NCBI GenBank assembly: GCA_023267635.1
Contig: JAHFMX010000011.1
Span: forward strand, 1-40,489
Source: a bacterium
GTDB taxonomy: Bacteria > Patescibacteriota > Minisyncoccia > Phycocordibacterales > UBA5272
Direction of reading: 5' to 3'
Length of the DNA: 40,489 nucleotides
Part shown: one piece after another, positions 1 to 5,305 of the stretch
Position numbering within the stretch: the stretch's first letter is position 1
Layout of the letters: each line of letters opens with the position of its first letter
Program-made: the position numbers and the translations under genes
Notes under the pieces: generated by a model
Told to the model about the DNA's origin: nothing
What the model saw: the letters and a program-made list of their open reading frames with translations, nothing else
The model's database searches: none

Positions 1-1
1 A

Positions 2-247
2 AATTCAGAAGTGATGATACATCAACCTCTTTCTGGTATTGAGGGACAGGCTTCTGATATTGAAATCACTGCGAAGCATATTCTTTCTTTAAAAGAAAAG
101 TTGTACCAAATGCTTGCGGATGCTACAGGTAAAACGAAAGCACAGCTTGAAAAAGATGGTGATCGCGATTATTGGATGAGCGCTGAAGAGTCAAAGAAAT
201 ACGGAATTGTTGATATGATTCTCAAGCCAAAGCCAAAAGCTAAGTAG
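2..247 (+). CDS. clpP: ATP-dependent Clp protease proteolytic subunit ClpP, C-terminal part
   Basis: The reading frame is open from the window edge, so only the last 81 codons are present. The visible part starts with the VMIHQP stretch, whose His is the catalytic histidine of ClpP serine proteases. It continues with the GQASDIEI and ILSLKEKL helix and ends with DRDYWMSAEESKKYGIVD, where the last residue of the catalytic triad (Asp) and the handle-region end lie. ClpP forms the barrel-shaped protease chamber fed by Clp ATPases in the cytosol. The Ser nucleophile is outside the window. The gene is followed at 44 nt by rny, with a 9-bp hairpin (about 259-282) between them. The family assignment is safe; which ATPase it pairs with is unknown. 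Confidence 0.93.
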   Translation, partial: NSEVMIHQPLSGIEGQASDIEITAKHILSLKEKLYQMLADATGKTKAQLEKDGDRDYWMSAEESKKYGIVDMILKPKPKAK

Positions 248-291
248 TCTTAATTATTGTATTTCTGGTTAATCAGAAATACTAACTCGCT

Positions 292-1785
292 ATGGATAGA
301 CTTATTATAGAGGCCGCATTAATTTCTGGAGCAGTGGGAGCCGCTGTGGGTTGGGTTGTTCGTCACTATGTTGCAAAAGCACGCCGTGGAACAATCGAAC
401 AAGAGCTCGATGAGCTTATTCTCAATGCCCGGAAAGAGGCTCACACAATAGAAAGTGACGCACTTAGTCGCGCACAGGTAATGAGGTCTGAACTTGAAAA
501 AAGTGAAGATCGTTTACAAAAACAAGAAGAACGAGCAGATAAACGCGACGAAGAACTTACGCGTGGGCTTGATACTATTCGTACTCAAGAAAGAGAATTG
601 GAACAGAGTCTACATGTAACAAAAGAATTAGAAAAGAAACTTGCACGTGAATATGAAAACGTAGCTGGACTATCACGCGAAGATGCTCGTACGCTGCTTG
701 TTTCAAAGATAACGCAGGAAGCAGAAGAAGATCTTCAGTCTCGAATGCTTAAACTTTCTCGAGATGGTGAAGAGAAACTTACAGAGAAGGCGCGAGATAT
801 TCTGGTTAACTGTGTGTACCGTATTGCAAATACTAACGTATCTTCGTTTACATCATCTACTGTTGAAATTAATGACGAAGAGATTAAAGGAAAGATTATC
901 GGTAAAGAAGGTCGCAATATCAAAACATTTGAACGACTAGCTGGGGTTGAGCTTTTAGTGGACGAAGTGCCTCACGGTATTGTGGTGTCATGCTTTGACG
1001 CTGTTAGGCGAGCAATTGCGGTGAATGCACTCCAGATGCTTATTGCTGATGGACGTATCCAGCCCGCAAAGATTGAAGAGTGTATTGAGAAAGCAAAAAA
1101 AGATATTGGAATCTTTATTCGTAAAAAAGGAGAAGAAGCGGTGCTTGCGTGCGGGCTTGTATCAGTTCCCGATGAACTCATTTCAATTCTTGGAAGATTA
1201 TATTTCCGTACAAGTTATGGGCAGAATGTATTAGATCATTCAATTGAGATGGCACACATTGCTGGACTTCTAGCAGAAGAACTCGGTGCTGATGTCTACG
1301 TTGCTAAAGCAGGTGCATTACTTCATGATATTGGAAAGGCGGTGGATCATGAGATACAAGGAACGCATGTTGAGATTGGTAGAAAAATTCTTATGAAGTA
1401 TGGAGTGGATGAAAGAATTATTTTTGCCATGCAATCTCATCATGAAGAATATCCGTATGAAACACTTGAATCAGTACTAGTACAAGTTGCAGACGCTGTG
1501 TCTGGTGGAAGGCCTGGAGCACGTAGAGATACTGTTGATCGCTACATTACACGACTTTCTGATTTGGAAGCGATAGCGCTTGCATTTTCGGGCATTGAAC
1601 GGGTGTATGCACTACAAGCGGGACGAGAAATACGGGTATTCGTAACCCCTACTCTTGTGTCGGACTTACAAGCACGTGAACTAGCGCGCGCTATTGCGCT
1701 TCGCATCGAACAAGAACTTCGTTACCCAGGAGAAATAAAAATTAATGTGATACGAGAGTCACGTGTTATCGAAATTGCTCGTTAA
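292..1785 (+). CDS. rny: Ribonuclease Y
   Basis: RNase Y is a membrane-anchored endoribonuclease that starts mRNA decay. The 497-aa product has the family's order: an N-terminal membrane segment (about residues 4-25), a long charged coiled coil (about 30-170), a KH RNA-binding domain with GKIIGKEGRN near residue 200, and an HD metal-dependent hydrolase domain with LLHDIGKA (His-Asp at about 345-346) and a downstream QSHHEEYP. The length is close to the usual 500-520 aa. The ATG at 292 gives the membrane segment directly; an AATACT box lies 8 nt before it, so the mRNA may be nearly leaderless. It follows clpP, another turnover gene, on the same strand. Confidence 0.95.
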   Translation: MDRLIIEAALISGAVGAAVGWVVRHYVAKARRGTIEQELDELILNARKEAHTIESDALSRAQVMRSELEKSEDRLQKQEERADKRDEELTRGLDTIRTQERELEQSLHVTKELEKKLAREYENVAGLSREDARTLLVSKITQEAEEDLQSRMLKLSRDGEEKLTEKARDILVNCVYRIANTNVSSFTSSTVEINDEEIKGKIIGKEGRNIKTFERLAGVELLVDEVPHGIVVSCFDAVRRAIAVNALQMLIADGRIQPAKIEECIEKAKKDIGIFIRKKGEEAVLACGLVSVPDELISILGRLYFRTSYGQNVLDHSIEMAHIAGLLAEELGADVYVAKAGALLHDIGKAVDHEIQGTHVEIGRKILMKYGVDERIIFAMQSHHEEYPYETLESVLVQVADAVSGGRPGARRDTVDRYITRLSDLEAIALAFSGIERVYALQAGREIRVFVTPTLVSDLQARELARAIALRIEQELRYPGEIKINVIRESRVIEIAR

Positions 1786-1824
1786 CTAAAAAATATCCCC
1801 TCTACTTCGGTATATACTCTTACC

Positions 1825-2064
1825 ATGTCACCTATCCTTATTATTTCAGTATTCCTTGCGACGCTTTCAATTGATGCTCTGTACGCACTCTATACAATTC
1901 GTCTGGTAGAAAAGAAAGCTTTGCAGGCAGCAACCTTTGGTTCACTCATTCATATCCTCACAGCATTCACTGTTATATCGTACACACAAAATTACTTTTA
2001 CCTCATCCCCCTCCTTGTTGGATCATTCGTCGGTACGTACCTTGTTGTGAAGCATAGTAAATAG
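1825..2064 (+). CDS. Small membrane protein of unknown function
   Basis: This 79-aa protein is almost entirely hydrophobic, with about three predicted membrane segments (residues about 3-22, 32-52 and 57-75) and a positively charged C-terminal tail (VVKHSK). I do not recognise the family. The start is supported by a TATACT -10 box at 1813-1818, exactly 6 nt before the ATG. This is the same leaderless arrangement seen at recJ, rnhA and others in this window. It sits alone between rny and the HU gene. Confidence 0.6.
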   Translation: MSPILIISVFLATLSIDALYALYTIRLVEKKALQAATFGSLIHILTAFTVISYTQNYFYLIPLLVGSFVGTYLVVKHSK

Positions 2065-2068
2065 TTTT

Positions 2069-2096
2069 TTGACAATCCACATTTGTGTTGTATCAT
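2069..2096 (+). promoter_or_regulatory. Promoter of the HU gene
   Basis: TTGACA at 2069-2074, a 16-nt spacer and TATCAT at 2091-2096 form a good housekeeping promoter. It lies about 130 nt before the HU start, so the HU mRNA would have a leader of about 125 nt. The leader contains the 12-bp palindrome GCATGCGCATGC at 2145-2156. Confidence 0.6.
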
Positions 2097-2226
2097 GACT
2101 TGCTAAAAAACCTATGCGTACTATACTTATTTTATCCATCGTAAGCATGCGCATGCGAGGAGATTACTAAATTATTTTTTGATAGTACATTTACCTAGGA
2201 ATGGACTATCACAACAATTCACTCAT

Positions 2227-2499
2227 ATGAACAAAGCAGGACTCGTTGAAGCAGTAAATGCTGTGCTTGGAACTACAAAGGTTCAGGCAGAAGAAGTGGT
2301 AGACACTGTGTTTGGTACAATCGTTAAGACTCTTACAAAGGGTGACGAAGTAGCTATTGCAGGTGTTGGAAAGTTCACAGTAAAGCTCCGCAAGGCGCGT
2401 GATGCTCGTAACCCAAAGACAGGTGAAACTGTTAAGGTTCCAGCAACAAAGGTTCCAAAGTTCTCAGCAGCTAAGGCTCTTAAGGACGCAGTTAAGTAA
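2227..2499 (+). CDS. hup: HU-family DNA-binding protein
   Basis: HU is a small dimeric protein that bends and compacts DNA. The 90-aa product matches the family from end to end: an N-terminal helix pair (MNKAGLVEAVNAVLG), the GDEVAIAGVGKFTVK strand region, and the DNA-binding arm with RKARDARNPKTGETVKVPA. The ATG at 2227 is chosen because it begins the conserved MNKAGLVEAV helix and gives the usual 90-aa length. The frame is open further upstream from about 2179, but that part has no HU similarity. The gene ends before a bidirectional terminator and faces a convergent small gene. Confidence 0.95.
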   Translation: MNKAGLVEAVNAVLGTTKVQAEEVVDTVFGTIVKTLTKGDEVAIAGVGKFTVKLRKARDARNPKTGETVKVPATKVPKFSAAKALKDAVK

Positions 2500-2510
2500 T
2501 TAACTTTCGT

Positions 2511-2554
2511 AAAGAATATAAAAACCCGCCAATTGGCGGGTTTTTATATTCTTT
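2511..2554. terminator. Bidirectional terminator, perfect 44-bp palindrome
   Basis: Two 20-nt arms that are exact reverse complements surround AATT. The GC core (ACCCGCC / GGCGGGT) is flanked by A-tract and T-tract, so it can stop transcription from both the HU gene and the convergent gene at 2553-2879, whose stop codon overlaps it. Confidence 0.9.
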
Positions 2555-2879
2555 AGGCTCCAGTTCTTCTCTCCATTTTATTTATTGCTCCCCCGTGTTC
2601 ATTCCCCACAGATCTTGAGAAATCGTCTTCTTCATCTGGTGGTACCCAAAATTCTTGCTTTGGTGTCGCTTCTGCTTCAAGTATTTTAATAGTTTTATCA
2701 AATTCCTCTTTCCTTCTTGCCATTTCATCTGCTCGCGAGATGTCATTAATTGACGTAGCAAGGATAATTCCACGGGCCGCCGCCGCACTCTTTTCTTTCA
2801 AATCAGCTATCTTATCCGCTGGTTTAGTAAAATCTAATTCAATATCTTTCAATGGATTATTATCTGGTGTTGGTGGCAT
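2553..2879 (-). CDS. Hypothetical charged protein
   Basis: This 108-aa soluble, acidic protein is not recognised. The N-terminus is proline/asparagine rich (MPPTPDNNP). The middle is predicted helical, with alternating Lys/Glu (KPADKIADLKEKSAAAARG and DEMARRKEEFDKTIKILEAE). The C-terminus contains PPDEEDDFSR and HGG. A TATACT box lies 9 nt before the ATG on the minus strand, supporting this start. A neighbouring gene (2910-3221) on the same strand encodes another short helical protein, so the two may form a small unit, but the window does not show what they do. A second frame through the same DNA (2582-2788) is judged a shadow. Confidence 0.55.
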   Translation of the reverse strand: MPPTPDNNPLKDIELDFTKPADKIADLKEKSAAAARGIILATSINDISRADEMARRKEEFDKTIKILEAEATPKQEFWVPPDEEDDFSRSVGNEHGGAINKMERRTGA

Positions 2880-2909
2880 AATGAATATAGTATATCCCTA
2901 TTTATAATT

Positions 2910-3221
2910 TTATGCAGCCTTCATCCCCTCTTCTATAGTTTCTTCGTTTGCTGCTTCTTCGTGAGATGAAGCGACCTTTTCCTCTTTAAGGAAAGCCATT
3001 TTTGTTTGAGCTTCAGTTAGGTCAATTCTGAGCAGAATTAGCTTTCTTTGTAGCTGCTCTTTTTCTATCGACGTGTTTGTAATAGAAAGAATCTTCTTCT
3101 CGAGATCTGCTATTTCTGTGGTGGTTTTAGTAATTTGTTCTTCAACAAGACGTAAATCGTCTTCAACTGAAATATGTTCTGACTTTGGGATTTCTACTAA
3201 TCCAATACTTGGGAATCTCAT
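2910..3221 (-). CDS. Hypothetical coiled-coil protein
   Basis: The protein has 103 aa. From about residue 20 to 85 it has the heptad-like pattern of a coiled coil (LRLVEEQITKTTTEIADLEK, then EKEQLQRKLILLRIDL), followed by an acidic tail (SSHEEAANEETIEEG). The family is not recognised. It lies 30 nt upstream of the minus-strand gene at 2553-2879. The minus-strand ATG is preceded at 11 nt by TATGCT, a plausible -10 box. A strong hairpin at 3270-3303 isolates it from tRNA-Gly transcription coming from the same strand. Confidence 0.55.
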   Translation of the reverse strand: MRFPSIGLVEIPKSEHISVEDDLRLVEEQITKTTTEIADLEKKILSITNTSIEKEQLQRKLILLRIDLTEAQTKMAFLKEEKVASSHEEAANEETIEEGMKAA

Positions 3222-3269
3222 GATGAAAGTTTAGCATATAGGTAGGATCTGTTTCTAGACTGGGAACAG

Positions 3270-3303
3270 AAAAAGGCCTCAAAATGATTTGAGGCCTTTT
3301 TCT
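3270..3303. terminator. Terminator downstream of the tRNA-Gly(TCC) unit
   Basis: AAAAGGCCTCAAA / TTTGAGGCCTTTT form an 11-13 bp stem with A and T tracts on both sides. On the minus strand it ends the tRNA-Gly transcript after its long tail. Confidence 0.85.
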
Positions 3304-3307
3304 TTAG

Positions 3308-3364
3308 CTTCTCACTTCGTTCGAAGTGTCCTCTTTTAATAGTCGGCGTACCTCCTTTAAAATA
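3308..3364 (-). repeat. 57-bp tRNA-Gly tail repeat, copy 1
   Basis: Read on the minus strand this 57-bp segment matches 4886-4942 at 55 of 57 positions. It contains AAAGGAGGTACGCCGACTA and the hairpin CACTTCG-AA-CGAAGTG. In both places it follows a tRNA-Gly 3' end: here it starts about 10-15 nt after the duplicated 3' end at 3372-3386, and in copy 2 it follows the true tRNA. The pair is inverted across the candidate origin region. Confidence 0.9.
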
Positions 3365-3371
3365 TGGGCAA

Positions 3372-3585
3372 GTGCGGCGTAAGAGACGCTTCGCTATCTC
3401 ACAACCTTCATTCGCTACCACTCATTACGGTTTTAAGAACCACTCGGTTCTTAACGCTCCCTTTGGTCGCTGTTCTCCTCCACGGGGAAACTCTCGTTTC
3501 CCCGACCCCCTTCCTGTTCGATTCTCTTACTCGGTTGCAGAGAAATAAGAAAAGCCTGGCAGTAAGCCAGACTGTTCTTATTTTG
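3372..3585 (-). repeat. tRNA-tail element of tRNA-Gly(TCC)
   Basis: This is the structured segment directly after the 3' end of tRNA-Gly(TCC), read on the minus strand. It holds in order: a terminator-like stem (3544-3582), an exact 15-nt inverted copy of the tRNA T-arm (3516-3530), the hairpin GGGGAAAC-GAGA-GTTTCCCC (3484-3503), the hairpin TTAAGAACC-GAGT-GGTTCTTAA (3433-3454), GAGATAGCGA, and a direct 15-nt copy of the tRNA 3' end (3372-3386). Similar elements follow tRNA-Pro and tRNA-Arg. Relative to tRNA-Gly(GCC) it looks like an insertion between tRNA and tail repeat. Confidence 0.75.
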
Positions 3586-3656
3586 TGCGGCGTAAGAGAA
3601 TCGAACTCTTGTCTCCTGCTTGGAAGGCAGGCATTCTACCACTAAACCAACACCGC
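3586..3656 (-). tRNA. tRNA-Gly (anticodon TCC)
   Basis: On the minus strand a full cloverleaf can be drawn. It has acceptor GCGGTGT with ACGCCGC, a D-arm with TTTAGTGGTAGAA, an anticodon stem CCTGC/GCAGG around loop CTTCCAA (anticodon TCC), T-arm AAGAG-TTCGATT-CTCTT and discriminator A. CCA is not encoded. The sequence is close to tRNA-Gly(GCC) at 4805-4875. Confidence 0.95.
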
Positions 3657-3763
3657 GATAGAGATATACTACTACATTTCTTTTAATTTTTCCAGAGTAC
3701 ATGCAAAATGTTTAAAATGTGATAGGATATATACACGTTTCTACAAGGTTACAGAGGAAATAT

Positions 3764-3836
3764 CGGAGTGTGGTGTAACGGCTAACATTTTGGTTTTGGG
3801 TACCAAAGACTCAGGGTTCGAATCCCTGCACTCCGA
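3764..3836 (+). tRNA. tRNA-Pro (anticodon TGG)
   Basis: Acceptor CGGAGTG pairs with CACTCCG (C1-G72, as in bacterial tRNA-Pro). The anticodon stem TTGGT/ACCAA encloses TTTGGGT (anticodon TGG), the T-arm is CAGGG-TTCGAAT-CCCTG, and the discriminator is A. The next bases are CCG, so no complete CCA is encoded. A long-range copy of its 3' end lies at 4019-4040. Confidence 0.93.
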
Positions 3837-4040
3837 CCGATAAACAAAAGCTACCTTTTCTGAGGTGGCTTTTGTTTTGAGACAGGAGAGCAGAAAGCCA
3901 AGGGTTTGGCTTTCGTAGGGATTCGATGGGCGGAGCTTTATTGAGCCAGCAGGCGAGATAGCGAGCGGCGGCCTGCGAAAAAGTTTTTTGACGAAAAAAC
4001 TTTATTTGTAGGAGAATTTCCCTGCACTCCGACCGATAAA
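3837..4040 (+). repeat. tRNA-tail element of tRNA-Pro
   Basis: In order after the tRNA: a terminator hairpin (about 3846-3875), hairpin GAAAGCCAA/TTGGCTTTC (3893-3914), an inverted T-arm piece AGGGATTCGA (3917-3926) within a GATTCGATGGGCG block, hairpin GCAGGC/GCCTGC with loop GAGATAGCGAGCGGCG (3949-3976), a 10-bp hairpin with GACG loop (3980-4003), TTGTAG, and a direct 22-nt copy of the tRNA 3' end plus flank (4019-4040). It shares blocks and loops with the tRNA-Arg element but not stem sequences. Confidence 0.8.
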
Positions 4041-4074
4041 ACAAATCCGCCAATTGGCGGATTTGTTGTTTTGG
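4038..4074. terminator. Bidirectional terminator between the tRNA-Pro element and yraN
   Basis: The stem ACAAATCCGCC / GGCGGATTTGT around AATT, with A and T tracts on either side, lies between convergent units. Confidence 0.85.
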
Positions 4075-4084
4075 TGCCTAGCCC

Positions 4085-4486
4085 CTATTCTTTTAGTATG
4101 TTTTCCATAAGAATCACTCTCCCCTCCCTTATTTCTGGGTTTATATAGACACAAGCTAGATCCATTTGCCAAGGCGTTCCATGTGTAACGTTTGTGTGGC
4201 GTAGATAGATTTCAACACTAATGCTGAGTTTATCCCATTTGTCTTTGGTCAAATTATCTTCTGGTTGTATGGCAAGGTTACTTAGATTGTTTAAATCTCT
4301 GACTTTTACACTTTTAACTTCAATAAACCGTAACCTGTTGTCCTTTTCTGCAATAATATCTATTTCACCAAATTTTGTACGATAATTTCTTCCAAGAATA
4401 GTAAAACCATGTTTCATGAGAAACGTCTTCGTTATATTTTCCCCTATTTTTCCAATTTCGTTATGTTCAGCCATATTTGTGTGCAT
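4085..4486 (-). CDS. YraN/UPF0102 family endonuclease-like protein
   Basis: The 133-aa protein has the UPF0102 (YraN) signature. This is a small restriction-endonuclease fold related to Holliday-junction resolvases, whose cellular role is not settled. Visible landmarks are GKIGENITKTFLMKHGFTIL (helix with the first acidic residue), RTKFGEIDIIAEKDNRLRFIEVKS (the D...ExK metal-binding core) and VEIYLRH in the following helix. Length is normal for the family (110-135 aa). The ATG at 4486 gives MHTNMAEH; the inner ATG at 4474 (MAEHNEIG) is equally possible. It borders the candidate origin stretch and is transcribed away from it. Confidence 0.85.
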   Translation of the reverse strand: MHTNMAEHNEIGKIGENITKTFLMKHGFTILGRNYRTKFGEIDIIAEKDNRLRFIEVKSVKVRDLNNLSNLAIQPEDNLTKDKWDKLSISVEIYLRHTNVTHGTPWQMDLACVYINPEIREGRVILMENILKE

Positions 4487-4506
4487 TTCACAAGAAACGC
4501 TTATTT

Positions 4507-4522
4507 TGTTTCACGTGAAACG
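4507..4522. promoter_or_regulatory. parS-like ParB binding site
   Basis: TGTTTCACGTGAAACG matches the bacterial parS consensus TGTTTCACGTGAAACA at 15 of 16 positions. Confidence 0.75.
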
Positions 4523-4674
4523 TTTGTCCTTCTTATTCCATTTTGCCTTTAATAAAAAGGCCAAAGACCTTTTGAAAAGCTATATATATCAACGCTTATT
4601 TACAATTAAAGCCAGGATTTGTACAATCTGCCCTCTACGTACTTTACTGTCTTTTATCCACTGTTCCCACAGGT

Positions 4675-4683
4675 TTATCCACA
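4675..4683. promoter_or_regulatory. DnaA box
   Basis: TTATCCACA is the exact high-affinity DnaA box, 12 nt downstream of a one-mismatch box at 4654-4662. Confidence 0.55.
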
Positions 4684-4747
4684 GTTTTGAACTTTAGAAG
4701 GGTTTCATGTGGAACGACCAACAAGAAAGGTACGACCTATTTTCCCC

Positions 4748-4775
4748 TTGATAGAAGAGGGGATTATGTTAGAAT
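4748..4775 (+). promoter_or_regulatory. Promoter of tRNA-Gly(GCC)
   Basis: TTGATA at 4748-4753, a 16-nt spacer and TAGAAT at 4770-4775, with the tRNA starting 29 nt further on. Confidence 0.55.
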
Positions 4776-4804
4776 GGTGTTACTAAATAAACAGATTTAG
4801 TGTT

Positions 4805-4875
4805 GCGGTGTTGGTTTAGTGGTAGAACACGACCTTGCCAAGGTTGAGACAGGAGTTCGATTCTCCTACGCCGCA
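4805..4875 (+). tRNA. tRNA-Gly (anticodon GCC)
   Basis: Acceptor GCGGTGT/ACGCCGC is identical to that of tRNA-Gly(TCC). The anticodon stem CGACC/GGTTG encloses loop TTGCCAA (anticodon GCC), the T-arm is AGGAG-TTCGATT-CTCCT, and the discriminator is A. No CCA is encoded. The 57-bp tail repeat follows 10 nt downstream. Confidence 0.95.
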
Positions 4876-4885
4876 CAGATGCCTG

Positions 4886-4942
4886 TATTTTAAAGGAGGT
4901 ACGCCGACTATTAAAATAAGACACTTCGAACGAAGTGAGAAG
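4886..4942 (+). repeat. 57-bp tRNA-Gly tail repeat, copy 2
   Basis: 55 of 57 positions are identical to 3308-3364 in opposite orientation. It lies directly behind tRNA-Gly(GCC). It contains the TACGCCG core, which resembles the tRNA-Gly 3' end, and the CACTTCG-AA-CGAAGTG hairpin. The remaining DNA to 5031 shows only the hairpin CGTTAC-ATGA-GTAACG and a short copy of the tRNA T-arm strand (GATTCTCCT near 4979). Confidence 0.9.
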
Positions 4943-5031
4943 AAAACAATTAATGTGAGATCAGACCGTAGAGATGAGAGATTCTCCTGATTTTGTTTAA
5001 GAAAGGGGTGTTTCGTTACATGAGTAACGCA

Positions 5032-5203
5032 TTCCACCAGGAGTTTCGGCTACAAGTCTTATTTTACCGTCGTAAAATAAGCTCGCAGCCCGCCGCTCGC
5101 GATTCGGCTTGGTAGCCTCGTAACGCTGCGCCCATCGAATCCTGACGGAAGTGACGAAGGTCACTTCCTGTGGAAGTCCAAAAAAATGTAACCATTTTAT
5201 TTG
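5032..5203 (-). repeat. tRNA-tail element of tRNA-Arg(TCG)
   Basis: Read on the minus strand after the tRNA: a 9-bp hairpin GGAAGTGAC-CTTC-GTCACTTCC (5147-5168), an inverted T-arm piece CAGGATTCGA (5135-5144) in a GATTCGATGGGCG block, hairpin AGCC/GGCT whose loop carries GCGAGCGGCG (5087-5109), the 10-bp hairpin CTTATTTTAC-GACG-GTAAAATAAG (5058-5081), TTGTAG, and a direct copy TCCTGGTGGAA of the tRNA 3' end (5032-5042). The architecture equals that of the tRNA-Pro element. Confidence 0.8.
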
Positions 5204-5275
5204 TGCTTCCACCAGGATTCGAACCTGGAACGACGGTTCCGAAGACCGTTGTGATATCCATTTCACCATGGAAGC
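5204..5275 (-). tRNA. tRNA-Arg (anticodon TCG)
   Basis: On the minus strand acceptor GCTTCCA pairs with TGGAAGC. Anticodon stem ACGGT/ACCGT encloses CTTCGGA (anticodon TCG), the T-arm is CCAGG-TTCGAAT-CCTGG, and the discriminator is A. No CCA is encoded. It is divergent from the CCA-adding enzyme gene, whose start lies 30 nt away. Confidence 0.93.
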
Positions 5276-5305
5276 TTGATTTATAAAGAAATTCTAACAT
5301 ATTCT

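Larger units (their letters stand above)
4487..4804. other. Candidate replication origin region (parS-like site and DnaA boxes)
   Basis: This gene-free stretch holds a near-perfect ParB site (4507-4522), an AT-rich run with GCTATATATATC (around 4577-4590), a DnaA-box-like TTATCCACT (4654-4662), a perfect DnaA box TTATCCACA (4675-4683) and a degenerate ParB-like site (4701-4716). yraN is transcribed away to the left, and most genes run to the right on the plus strand. dnaA is not in the window, so this is an inference from site clustering only. Confidence 0.5.

Noticed and set aside
3364-4053. Several open frames of 80-93 codons across tRNA-Gly, tRNA-Pro and their tails.
   Set aside because: They translate tRNA and repeat DNA and overlap each other on both strands, so they are not genes.
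5064-5300. Open frames across the tRNA-Arg gene and its tail.
   Set aside because: They run through the tRNA and hairpin repeats, have no sensible protein features and no start signals.
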